Source: Gordionus sp. m RMFG-2023
Taxonomy: Eukaryota > Nematomorpha > Gordioida > Chordodea > Parachordodidae
Direction: 5' to 3'
NCBI RefSeq assembly: GCF_954871325.1
Contig: NC_088776.1
Location: forward strand, 46,704,569 to 46,768,568
DNA length: 64,000 bases
Position 1 is the first letter of the stretch; each line of letters opens with the position of its first letter. The translations under genes and the position numbers were made by a program. Positions 23,201-34,100 of the stretch are shown here, in pieces. The notes under the pieces are model-generated. The model was not told the origin of the DNA. It was given only the letters and a program-made list of their open reading frames with translations, and did not search any database.

Positions 23201-25150
23201 TGTCACATTCTTCTTGGAAAATGACATTCACAAGATATGGATGTTCTAGATTTATGGAGAGAAAAGAAGAGTGAACTTCCCAATCTTTCCAAGCTCCCCA
23301 AAAAAACACATTGAGTGAAAGAGTTTTTTCTACCACTGAATTGACGTTGAATTCAAAGAGATCATCTCATCATTTTGCCTCAAAAATTTTAATAAAATAA
23401 TTTTTATACATGATAATATAAAATTACAAAATCAGTTTTGGATTTATGAGTTTTCTCATAAATAAAGATTAAAAAATATGCCAAAATATCTGTAGTGTAG
23501 TATATATATTTTATTTTTTGAAAAAAAATTATTAAGCAATTAAAAAATATATTATAAGAATTTATAACTGCACCAATTTATACCATTTTTGTTGATGGCG
23601 GCTAAAAATCGGCATGCCACCAGCCATTGATTAGATTTTTAAAATCGTGCTGGCCACCGATAGTTTTGTCAGCACACAGGTAATAATAGATTATTGATTT
23701 ATATTATATGAATAAAATTTGTTGAAAATGGAATGAAAGGGGAATGTGAAATTCTCTTGTTATGGGTCTACAATTATATAGTATTCAAAATGGGGAAAAA
23801 TAATGTATTTCTAAATTCTAAACTGCTTAATTAAATTTAAATTTATATATTTTTTATTATTGTTGAAAGAGTTTAAAAATTATATTATATCACCTTTTAG
23901 TAGCATTATCAATTTTAACAACAGCAGATTGTATAAGATTTGGAGAAGAGAATTCAGTATAGTCACTAAGGGACATATTTTGGTCATTGCTATTATCTGT
24001 TTTGTCTACCATATTACTTGATTTCTGATTTATGACAGTGCTACCTTTATCATAATTATGTTTAAATGTTTCTACAGTCTGCATATTTTCATTGCTTTTA
24101 ACATTTATAGTAATGGAATTATTAGAGGGTAAAGGATTTTTATCATGATTGTTCTTCAAACTATTTAATGAGGAATAAGGATTGTTATCAATTGGAGTTT
24201 CATTTGCCCTAATTTCAATAGAATCCGAAACTATGGAATATATAACTTCACCTGAAACTGGTTTAACATAGTCAACTATTTCATCTTTTAAAGGCAATGT
24301 TGAATTTATTCTTTGTCTTTTGCTAAGATCCAAATCATAATTTTTATTATCTGATGCCTTAATTGCCAATTCAGGGGATATGTGAGATCTCTTTTTATAT
24401 GAGTATGAAGACTCATTTGAATTATGTTTCTGTCCAATAATAAATTTTTAGAAATATATATATTATATTAATTTTTAAAAATTACATTCTCTAGAAATGG
24501 TTCCTGATGATTATAATTATTTTTCATTCTGTCATAACTACTATCCACATCCGATTTTCTCTTATGAGCAGTAGAATGTTGTGTTTTTCGTGAATGCATT
24601 ACTATAGTAATATTATATATTAAATAATGTTATAATTTTATAATATACTTGTTTCATTTTTTTTTAATTTTTCATTATCTTCTCTTTTTTCTTTATATTT
24701 TTGTGATCTTGATTCTTTATGTTTTTCATGTTTCTTCTCATCTTATATAAAAATATTATAACTATACAATCCAATTATATACCATGATTTAATGATTGAA
24801 GGTTTTCACAAGTTTTAAATAACCTAAATAAATTTAAAAATAAGCATTTAAAAAATTATATTTACCATTTAACAAATGTTTCAGAATGCTCATTTAAAAA
24901 TAAATTTAAATCCTCAATCATTTGCTTTGCATTTTTTTTGTTTATCAATAACACAGTTATATAATCTATTAGTTCTTCATCTGGAGGAAAATAAAATAAT
25001 TTTGAATATATGAATATAAATTATTACCAACATAGACATCTAAATCAGTTAATTTTGATTTTATCAGTTTCTATAAAATAATTATAACAATAAAATAATA
25101 CATATTGAAATTTTTACTCTTATTTTTGGCAGAAAATTGTCTTTTTCCAT
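20207..25150 (-). CDS. ZC3H14: ZC3H14/Nab2-like poly(A)-RNA-binding protein, N-terminal helical domain; no zinc fingers found
   Basis: Eight in-phase exons: 25150-25118, 25070-25028, 24980-24866, 24823-24783, 24741-24649, 24601-24486, 24429-23894 and 20327-20207. The six short introns are 41-56 bp. The last is 3566 bp and holds two hAT insertions. About 365 residues. Residues 9-72 (KIRKLIKSKLTDLDVYVDEE, LIDYITVLLINKKNAKQM, EDLNLFLNEHSETFVKWLF) match the N-terminal PWI-like helical domain of ZC3H14 and dNab2, which in that family mediates nuclear mRNP contacts. A Lys/Glu-rich, possibly NLS-bearing linker follows, then an Asn/Ser-rich disordered stretch. The CCCH zinc fingers that bind poly(A) in this family are not visible in the exons or the 3.5-kb intron. 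The last exon (SQELFLKALQGTDLRCKL...) is joined only by matching phase. It could instead splice onward at GAG/GTAGAA, so more 3' exons are possible. Confidence 0.65.
20428..21105 (+). mobile_element. BED-type hAT deletion derivative with perfect TSD, in host intron
   Basis: Perfect terminal repeat TAGGGCTGTGCCGAT (20428-20442; inverted at 21091-21105), flanked by identical ATAAAAAT duplications (20420-20427, 21106-21113). At 20810-20935 the plus strand encodes a BED zinc finger: SELWEYFTKGKDNLAKCVIC, then ISREE and NTTNIRK. The rest of the transposase is absent, so 678 bp remain. It lies about 100 bp from the 3' splice site of the last intron of the ZC3H14-like gene, in opposite orientation to that gene. 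A relative with the same ends is at 53943-56256. Confidence 0.85.
21114..22205. other. Intronic sequence without recognised feature
   Basis: Part of the long last intron of the ZC3H14-like gene. A plus-strand open frame at 21179-21364 (ELENYIYLNVENDKMKYSF...) starts next to the transposon and matches nothing I know. Confidence 0.4.
22206..23680 (+). mobile_element. hAT transposon remnant in host intron
   Basis: Ends ACCTGTGC (22206) and GCACACAGGT (23671-23680), with similar GCCACCG...GGCGG blocks just inside each end (about 22230-22270 and 23595-23660). Plus-strand coding traces: ENLIKRIREIINAIRYKAAE (22318-22380), DLTSNMLDLDSTDPYYPF (22467-22520) and the hAT C-terminal motif LSERVFSTTELTLNSKRSS (23308-23365). 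Two 21-bp copies of GCTGCAGAGATGAAGATATA and two 20-bp copies at 23046-23085 are small internal duplications. Many stops. The target duplication is diverged (ATATGTAG / AATAATAG). Confidence 0.65.
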
Positions 25151-25274
25151 TTTAAGATTGTTACAAACAATATTCTCAAAAAAAATCAAACCAAATAAAA
25201 AGAAAACAGAAATTATGATTGACGCAGTTAATCTTGGGAAGTGACAGTGATGTCAATCTGTTTAAAATAATAGG

Positions 25275-25622
25275 CAATGACATATATAATACCTAGACTG
25301 ACGATTCTTTTATTAAAATGCATTTTTAAGCGTCGTTAAATAGTAAATCCAGCTGGACCCGCCATTTTGGTGACACATATAGTAATGTATTCTCATGTTA
25401 AAGAACTACTATCAAATTGATAACTTGCTTCCTTATTACCTCGATGATCCCGGTAATTCTTTAATAAAGTTTGCATCAAATATATAAATATATAAATAAA
25501 TTAGGCTCTCGTTTAAAATTTTAATAATGTTTAGTGTAACCAAGATGGCATATCCAACTGATTTGCATTGATGTACACTTTTAATGAATGAATCGTCAGT
25601 CTAGGTATTATATATGTCATTG
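25275..25622. mobile_element. 348-bp MITE with long inverted repeats, upstream of the ZC3H14-like gene
   Basis: CAATGACATATATAATACC followed by TAGACTGACGATTC at 25275-25307 is repeated inverted at 25590-25622, with looser pairing inward. Flanks ATAATAGG (25267-25274) and AAAATAGG (25623-25630) match 7 of 8, a hAT-like target duplication. It begins 125 bp upstream of the presumed ATG at 25150, so it occupies the likely promoter or 5' leader. No coding sequence. Minus-strand frames across it are chance. Confidence 0.7.
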
Positions 25623-25729
25623 AAAATAGGCAAGTAATATTGCTCATAAATATGTTTTGACATCTTTTAATAGGTCGAGGCTTACATATTATTAATTTGG
25701 CTAAAATCTTCATCTAAAATCAGCGAAAT

Positions 25730-25975
25730 CGAGCCATTTAGTAATAATACCGTGACTAGAGAATCAGGTTAGATTTGTGTCTATTTTTAATAACGGCTCG
25801 ATTAAGATTTTAGTTAAAAAAATATTAAAAAACGCTTGAATATTTTGCTTCTAGATGTCAGACAGGTTTGAACCTCTATTTTTTTAATCTCGAGGCTATA
25901 ATATTTTTTTGGCTAGATTCTTAAACGAGACGTTTTTAAAAATATACTCAATCGAGTTTTGAACGACACTAATTC
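25730..25975. mobile_element. Small palindromic MITE, TAGTGTTGTT family
   Basis: The right end (25944-25972) reads inverted as TAGTGTCGTTCAAAACTCG. Mirrored blocks GGCTCGATTAAGATTTTAG (about 25794) and CTAGATTCTTAAACGAGAC (25914-25932) face each other across a TATTTTTTTGGC core. The same design is at 62961-63182, 53955-54130 and 51181-51892. The left end is less clear. Confidence 0.5.
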
Positions 25976-25979
25976 TGAT

Positions 25980-26667
25980 AACCATAAGTCTACTTGACTT
26001 TTTTGCTATGGCTACTAAATTCTTAAGGTGTCAAAGCTAATAGCCAGGGACATCAATTCTTATGCATATATTTTAAAATGCGATAGAAAGTGAATTTTAT
26101 ATAATATAAAAGTATTCTTTTATTTTATATATCTTCTTATTATAATTAATTTATTACCTTTGTATTTTTTGTTCTATCATCTTATTACCAATTTTAGAAA
26201 TTTTCTTATTTTGTGAATAACCTTTTGATTTTTAACTGTTTACAAAACGAAATGAATCATATCAAATAAACACTATTTAAACATAACATATTGGCCCACG
26301 CTTTCAAATTAATGTGTTTAAAAGTTGGCAAGCATGATGCTAAGGATGTGTTTTAATACAAGATTTAGATTCAAACAATCTTTGAAAATATACGCTGATT
26401 TAATATAACGATGTTTTAACTATTTTTCTTATTATCCATTCCGAAAAGAACAAATAATATTTAAGAATATAACATCAAAATTATTTCTGTAATAACTAAA
26501 AACAGGGTTTACATGACAGATTTTTTTAACTTTTATTATCCCTGAACCTCAGATTCGAAATATCTTCATGATCGGAACTAGTGATATCTCTAATTTAGTT
26601 AAAATTAAGTATTGATTTTAAAAGATGAAATTATTTTTAGAAGTTATTTTTTAAAAAAAAATAAATG
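25980..26667. other. Non-coding spacer
   Basis: No exon, terminus or structured repeat could be supported. Confidence 0.4.
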
Positions 26668-26675
26668 GTAAAAAT

Positions 26676-27748
26676 TAGTGCTGTAGAAATTTTTAAAAAA
26701 ATCGAACGCGTTCACGTTCAAATTCAAAAAAAGGAACGCGTTCAAGTTCATGAACGCGTTCATACGTTCAAAATTTTATGATAAATTTTTTTTAAAATTT
26801 AATTTAATATAAATAAATGCCTTATATTTTTCAACACAATATATTAGCCATGATAAAAAATAATAGTTTTATTTTGATAATATAATTATAAATACAATAT
26901 AATAGAGCGATAAAAAAATAAATTTATAAAAAAATTTTCTTATTAATTTTTAATAATAATTGCTTTTCAAAATTTTCATCTGATAGGCATGAACGCTTGT
27001 CAGTTAATACAGCGTTAGCTATACTAAAAACTCGCTCAACAGGGGCAGATGAAGGAATTGCGGTGTTATACTTGATAAACAATTCTTTTAAAAGGGGGAA
27101 TTTATTAAAAACATTTAATGTTTTATCCATTGTTTCAAAAAATTGAGCTATGTTATCATCCTCCAATCTGCCCTCTTCTTCCTCGTCAAAAAAAAAGGAT
27201 ATCTCGGAATTGATTTTAAAACAGTGAAATATTTTTGATATTTGGGCTATGGTAATTCTAATTCATCTAATATTGAATTTTGATTTTCAGAATCTGATGA
27301 TGAAATATTTATATCCATGCAAATGCTAATCTATTAAATTAAAATATAAAATATTCAAATTAATAAACTTTAATCTTATCTTCTCTAGCAGTAGCACTAT
27401 GGTACGTTAATTGCAATATGAAAAAGGAAAAAGTAAAAACAGCTGATTAAAAAATATAAGACTTTTTTGTTAAAAAATTGGATTAAATATTAATTTTTCA
27501 AATAAATAAAAATATAAGACTTTTTTGTTAAAAAATGCGGATTAATATTAATTTTTCAAATAAATAAAAATAAAAAGTGTTTTTAAAATTGAACGAACGT
27601 AAAATTGAACGCGTTCATCAAAGAAAAGGAACGCGTTCACGTTCAAAGTTCGTCAAAAAAAAAAGGAACGCCGTTCATCACCTTTTTTCGAAAAAACGAA
27701 CTTCGTTCACGAACGCGTTCATTTTGAACGAGTTCGTTTACAACACTA
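26676..27748 (-). mobile_element. hAT derivative with GAACGCGTTC palindrome arrays and perfect TSD
   Basis: Ends TAGTGCTGTA (26676) and TACAACACTA (27739-27748), flanked by identical GTAAAAAT (26668-26675, 27749-27756). Both subterminal regions carry the palindromic 10-mer GAACGCGTTC, usually followed by A: three near the left end (26700-26770) and three or four near the right (27605-27725). These are probably transposase-binding sites. The minus strand 27166-26924 keeps only the C-terminal dimerisation region (IPSSAPVERVFSIANAVL, DKRSCLSDENFEKQLLLKI), ending at a stop. About 1.07 kb, non-autonomous, recent by its intact duplication. Confidence 0.85.
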
Positions 27749-27934
27749 GTAAAAATAAATAAAATATAGAAAATAAATTCTTTTATATATTAAAAAAAAT
27801 ATAAACATTATTTGTTTCTCGCTAATCGCTATTTACTTTTTAAACTTAAAATTACACAACACATTCATTTGATTTCTTTTTTATTGAAAAAAATAAGAAA
27901 TTTTATATTTGGTTCCCCGTATTTATTCTCTTTT

Positions 27935-28170
27935 AACATATTGAAAAAATTACACGAAAGAATACCGTATGAGCATGATTTTTTTCTTGTATTTCTTTTA
28001 AAAAAATATTCAATTTTAAATGTGAATCCTGCTTGTATTATTTTTAACAATTAACATATTGAAAAAATTACACGAAAGAATACCGTATGAGCATGATTTT
28101 TTTCTTGTATTTATTTTAAAAAATATGCAATTTTAAATGTGAATCCTGCATGTATTATTTTTAACAATTA
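27935..28170 (+). repeat. 118-bp tandem duplication
   Basis: The unit starting AACATATTGAAAAAATTACA is present twice (27935-28052 and 28053-28170), with only a few differences. It explains the overlapping open frames on both strands here, which are not genes. Confidence 0.85.
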
Positions 28171-28760
28171 ACATAGTAAAATTTTAATTTTTTAATGTAG
28201 TAATAATATTAATTTTTCTAAGGTAGTAATATAATAACGTAGTAAAAATTTATTTTTAACGTAGCAAGATTATTATTAATTTTTTTAACCTAATTATATT
28301 AATTTTATTTAAGAATTTTTTAAAAAATATTACAAGGGAAGTACGTTTCGCCGCTGATATATTGGTTTACTTGTTATTTAGTGCTCCTATTTAATTTTAA
28401 CATAATACCAATCATGGCAATTTTTTCATATTTTGCCATCAATTTTTTTTTAAACTATCTCCTTAACGGGTGGTTAATACTCAAGAAGTTTTAATTACTT
28501 ACCTCTTAAAAGGTCATATCATAGTTTTTATTTAGCTTATAATGCTTTTATTTATTTACGGTAGTCAAAATTGATTTAAGAATTAATAAGTAAAGCACGA
28601 ATAATGCAAATATGTTTAGAATTTCTATATTCTCCGATCTGGCATGATGCCAATTCTTTTTTTCCTATTTTACCAATATATTTTTTTTATTAATATAATA
28701 CTGGCCCATCAGGTAGCCTGAAAAATATTACTTTTCTACTTCTCATTTTTCATTTTTCCT
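28171..28760. other. Non-coding AT-rich stretch
   Basis: Nothing beyond A/T-rich low-complexity sequence was recognised. Confidence 0.4.
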
Positions 28761-28763
28761 TAA

Positions 28764-28970
28764 ATGATGATAATTACAATACATGGATTCAAAAAAAACA
28801 AGACAGTTATTTTTAAATCAGAAAGCGAAATCAAATGGCAAGAATTAGCCAAAATTATTAGCTATATCGGATTAAAATCAAACAATGAGAAAAGGTTTTC
28901 AAATACCGGCAGAATTTTAGGAGAAAGGGGAATAAGCGTCAAAATATTAATATTATTATCATTTTTTTTG
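28764..28970 (+). mobile_element. hAT transposase C-terminal fragment
   Basis: The frame contains KWQELAKIISYIGL and then NEKRFSNTGRILGERG, aligning with the family pattern WW...FP.LAK.A...L.IPA..A..ERVFS..GRIL.ERR. The catalytic and N-terminal parts are absent and no termini were found. Old fragment. Confidence 0.55.
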
Positions 28971-29059
28971 GAAATTGATTTAATTTATGAAATGTTACAT
29001 TTTCGAATTTGTAAATTGGCAATAAATATAATGAAATTAATAAAAATTATCTGAGCAAT

Positions 29060-30280
29060 TGCTTTTAATGCACATTTTAATTATTAAGAATGATATTTGA
29101 TCGTCAGGCTGCACTGACAGATTCTCTAATTTAATTAACTCCGGGATAGTACTGTTATGGAGCCAAAAAATTTATTTTGACGGACTCAAGGAGAAATGCA
29201 TTTTTTAAATTTGTTATTCAAGTATTTTTGTATAAACTAATCAGATGAGTATAACGGTATTTTTGTTACGAGGAAGATGTATAAGTTTTAATTGATTAAT
29301 GAAGTATTTTGCCAAGCTAGAGTGGACAAAATATTTTATCTACCTCGTTTTTAAAGGAACTTGTGTTGAAATTCTCTTTTTATGATCATCAGGTGTTACA
29401 TTTATTTATATATTCTATTTGGTTGATAGATGATGTCTTGCATACGTATGGGTCCAAGTCGAGGACGCCTGAAGTCGAATAAGATTAGGCTCTTTTAGAC
29501 CAGATTTAATTTTAAAATCATGATATTTTAGCTTCCTCTTTCCTTGTTGTATTGGATTCAATTCCATGAAATTCTATTTTTTTAATTCTTTTTCTATAAT
29601 TATTAAAATGGAAGCTCCATTTTTATAACTAAAATCTCTTCTATCTAGCAATTTATCTATATGTATAAAAGTTTGGGAATTTATTTATGCTAAATTTCTA
29701 ATGGTTTAGAGAGTATAATTCATAATAAATAAAAATTTTAGCACTTTCACATTTTTCATATGAATTGTCAAGTTTTTTTTTATTTAAAAATAATATTCTT
29801 TATATATCTGGAATATTATTTATTTAAAAAATATAATCTTTACTGATACCAAAAAAAAACAGATATAAATGATTATTAAATATTAGCGATCTTTTAAATG
29901 ACTACCATGTCATATGATATCCGACTTTGACAAATATATATATATTATATAGCTAATTATATATAAAATTGTTATTAATAAGAATTATTTATTTGTTAAA
30001 ATTTGTTTCAAAGGATATATAGTTCTAGGAGTTTGTATTGATAGTTAGAATTACTTATTATCGATAAATTTATCCACTTTTTTTCTGTACCGCTTTGCGT
30101 TTATTTTTTGTTTGGTTGTCGTCTTAACATTATTTTAAAATAAATAATAAATAGAAGATAAATAAATAAATTATTTATATAAACCCCTTTTATTATTATT
30201 ATATAAGATTGTAATATCTGATATTAATTAAGATCATAAATATCCTAAATATGAGTTTATTTATTAATGTTTTAAACAAT
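29060..30280. other. Non-coding stretch
   Basis: No reading frame, terminus or repeat that I could support. Confidence 0.4.
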
Positions 30281-30284
30281 CACG

Positions 30285-31105
30285 TTTAATCTGAAAGCGT
30301 TCGTGAATATAAGTCGTTTGAATTTTAGAAAATTTTTGAACTCAAAATTGTTCATTTCTTAACTAACGCATATTTTTATTATTCATTCAATTAAAAAGGT
30401 ATAAATATGTGTTTCCTTCAAATATTTTTAGGCGCGCGTTCCTTTCTGACTAGTGTCTCTTTAAATATAATATGGTTTATATTTTATTGTATATAAGTTA
30501 ATAAATTTGTTTATAGATAAAATAGTTTCTACTCAGATGATATATCTTTGCAATGACCTAATTATTTCAATTTAAAACAAAATATTAAAATATAGTTAAT
30601 AATATAATATTGTAGTAGATCATGGATTCTAGACACCACATGTAAATCTAAGCATAATATAATAAAGAACAGTCTATTATTTCCTCCATAATTATATCCG
30701 GTATTTAAACTCCAATAGTCTTAGATTAGGGACTAAATTTATAGGAATATGATTATAATTGTAGCAATACCTACTTCCTAGTCAAGTAAAAATAAAGAAA
30801 AACAATTTTTATTAAAAATTATTAGAAAAAATAATTTAATTTACAAATGTTATATTTTATATATTTTTTTAATATTTATACACAAAATCAAAATATTAAA
30901 TCCAAAGGCTACATGTTGCTAATAATTATTAAATTAATTTTAATAAATTATATTTTTAGATATGAATATACGTGAAAACGTTTACTAATTTGAACGCATA
31001 TCTTTTTTTCATAGGAATTTTGAACGCGCACATATTCGTTTTTTTTATCAGAGAACGACGAACGCTAACGAATTCGTTTTTTGTAAAAATGTTTGCAGTA
31101 CTCAT
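30285..31105. mobile_element. Probable relic of the GAACG-repeat hAT family
   Basis: GAACGCAT, GAACGCGC, GAACGACGAACG and AACGAATTCG cluster at 30990-31080, and AAAGCGTTCGTG / GTCGTTTGAA at 30297-30325 on the other side. This resembles the subterminal arrays of 26676-27748 in diverged form. No coding part was seen, and the ends are approximate. It lies immediately downstream of the stop codon of the gene at 31132-36395. Confidence 0.35.
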
Positions 31106-31131
31106 ATTTATAATACTATAAGAAATTCATC

Positions 31132-34100
31132 TTAAAATATTTCACTGAAAGAAGCTGGAATACGATTATAATCTATCGTGGATGTTGAGGATATGGGTAT
31201 GGTAGGCTCTGTGGTCTCATCTTCTTCATTTTCCTCTTCTTCCCTAGTCTTTTTATCGTTATTATCAGTGTCTTCGGTTGAGGTTAAGTCTTCGGGCGAG
31301 TTAGTAGAATAAGAAGCGACTTCTGACTTTGTATTATCATTGTCCTCATGATCACCAGATTTTGTAGTAGTTACCTCACTTGAGTCAGATGATTCAGTAT
31401 TTTCTTCCGAGCTAGATTCTTGGGTTGTAGATGACTCTGAGCTACTCTCTTCTTGAGTCTCTGGAGTTGTCGAAGCTTCTTCGTCATCGAATTTCCTATC
31501 AAATGTGTGAAGAGGGGCTGACTTGGATTCCTTTAATTTATAATAAATCTGACGTATGTATTTGGTATAGGTATTCACATTGTTATAATTAAAAGTATCT
31601 TAAAATTACCTTATTTTCTCTTTCGTACAAATCCCTGTAATCCTCCGTAATCTCTTCTTTATCGTTGATCGGAATAAAAGGTAGGAAATCAATATCATCA
31701 CTATTGTCGCTAGTTATTTGCGGATCCATAAAATCTTTGATTGTAGCTTGAACATGTTCCACCTAATAAATGTGTTAAAAATTTTTTATACAATATAATT
31801 TGTACAATTGACTAAAGCGATGTAACTTATGAGCCTTTCATTCATGATAAGTTAAATATAACCTACTTTTTGGGTACCCTTTTTGTATGATGATACATAA
31901 CCCACCATAAAATTATTTTTTCAAGTAAGCTTTAAATAAGAATTTTGATATAAAATAAACAATTGGTTAATGTATTCCATTTTTATAAAAAAGATGCAAA
32001 AATATGTCATAACAAGTGAATATGACCCCTTTTTTCTATGTATTTAAATTTAAAATATAATAACCTTTACAAATATGTTCTTTAAAAAAAAATAGCCCAT
32101 CACAATATTATAAATTGTTGATAAGCAAATTACTGAACTCTAAGAATGAAATAGAAAGATGGTATATAACTTAAATTTATTATCATCTATCGATTTTGAT
32201 ATCAGCTGAATATTAATATAAAATTACCAACATGATTATATAGAATATTTGTTTATTGCGGGAAAAATTTTTTATAAAATTTTAATAACTTTTCCATAGT
32301 CATTAAGAGATTTGCTATTGTCATTATCTTCTTTATTGAAAGTGTAGTATATGCCAGGATTCATTTTCTTCTTGGAAATGAAATGAGGATTTTTTAATGT
32401 ATGAACCTTTTTTCCGATATCTTTCATGTAGGGGTGATCATAATATTTGCTCCTTAAAATCTCGCTATAATGAAAATATAGCATTATAATTGTAGAGCAA
32501 AGAAAAACATATAATATAAAGTATTGTCAAAACTCAAAAGGCAACCTAAGAAGTTATTTAATTTACACATATATTTAAATATATTCTGCAAGTTAATAAC
32601 TTTAATTTAAGTTTGGGTAAATAATTTTTATATCGTTATTTTTAAAATTTGATAATAGTATCAGGATATATTATACACACTCACATCTTTGGAGTGTAGG
32701 GAGGGGGGGGGGGAAGTATGCCCTGAATTGTAAAACTGAACGTGCCTAAAATATTTTTAAATATAAAATTGTATTGAACACACGTCTACATAAATTTTTC
32801 ATTTTTGATATATCAATTTATATTGTTTATAAAATTTTGGTTTTTTCCTTTGGATTTTACTTTACTAAAGATTGAAAAGGGAAAAGATCAAATTCAAAAT
32901 ACATATATTAATCTCTCATGTTCAACTATCGATATGGGACTAGATTGCATTTTACTTTAACCGCCTCATATATTGCCAAAGAAGAAATTGACATAGAAAT
33001 GGAGATTGAATACCTAACTTTGCTTCAAAAATATACTAAATGTAATAAATGTAGGGGATGAAGGCTTAAATTTCACCATAAAATTTAAATAAGCTAGAGA
33101 GAGGAACATTGAAAAATATAGTAGCTGCTATGACAAAGGTATTGTATCTTCTATAATTGATAAGATTATACTTATATGACTAGAATAAATTACCCGTTGA
33201 AACTATTACTAAAATTATTGTAATAAATCTTTGAGAATTATTAATAAATTTTCATTAAAAAAATCCATTACTACTGCAAATTTCAAAAATTTATCTCTCC
33301 ATATATATGGTTTACTAAGTAAATAAACTGGATATTCCTTATTAAATAAATAAAAGCAATTCTTAGCAATTTTATTTTCTTCAGTAAAGGTTGGAAATTA
33401 TAGCTTTTAGCACCTTACTTATTTTAAAAAATAATATAAGCTGACTAATTTCAAAGGAAGAGTTTTATAACATTGCTAAATATAAATATATATTTTAAAA
33501 ATATTAACCCTATATCAGGTATTTCGTCATGTGAATATACTTCGCCATCATATCGATCTTTTTCTTAATATAATTATATAATGAAAGAATTATAATAATT
33601 AATTTCAATAGTTCATAGTAATATTTTTGGAGTACTAAATACAAGAGATTGTAATATTATACAAGATATTATTATTATACACAAACCAGTACTGTAATGA
33701 AACGTCATTAATAAAGTTTTTATTTGGGTAGAAATGGAATGTCATATTATTATTATTATTTTGAGTATACTTTAAAGAAAAATTATCAAAATAAATTTAA
33801 TTATATAACTTTATTTTATATATTTCTAAATTTTATTATAATTATCCAACTATTAATTTCAGCCGAGTTTTCAAGATAAAATATTTTTCTAACAAAGTTT
33901 TATGCTCTTTCCTTTGTGATTATATTTTCGAACTGACCACATTTCATTTTTCAAATTTTATGCAAAATCAAGGTTATTAAATTAATTATATAGTATATTA
34001 TTTTGGGGTAATGAGTTAGATCTTGTCCTGACAACCTATTTTTGAAACTTATTTCTGTTAGACCAGTCTATTCATAGAATTAGGATGTCCTATTTTGTTT

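Noticed and set aside
27812-28054. Open frames on both strands
   Set aside because: They fall in a 118-bp tandem duplication and exist in both orientations. Neither has a motif.
32930-33120. Coding-like plus-strand patch (IAKEEIDIEMEIEYLTLLQK, CNKCRG)
   Set aside because: It vaguely resembles the N-terminus of a transposase with a C-x2-C pair but is short, stop-interrupted and within an intron. Not enough to call.
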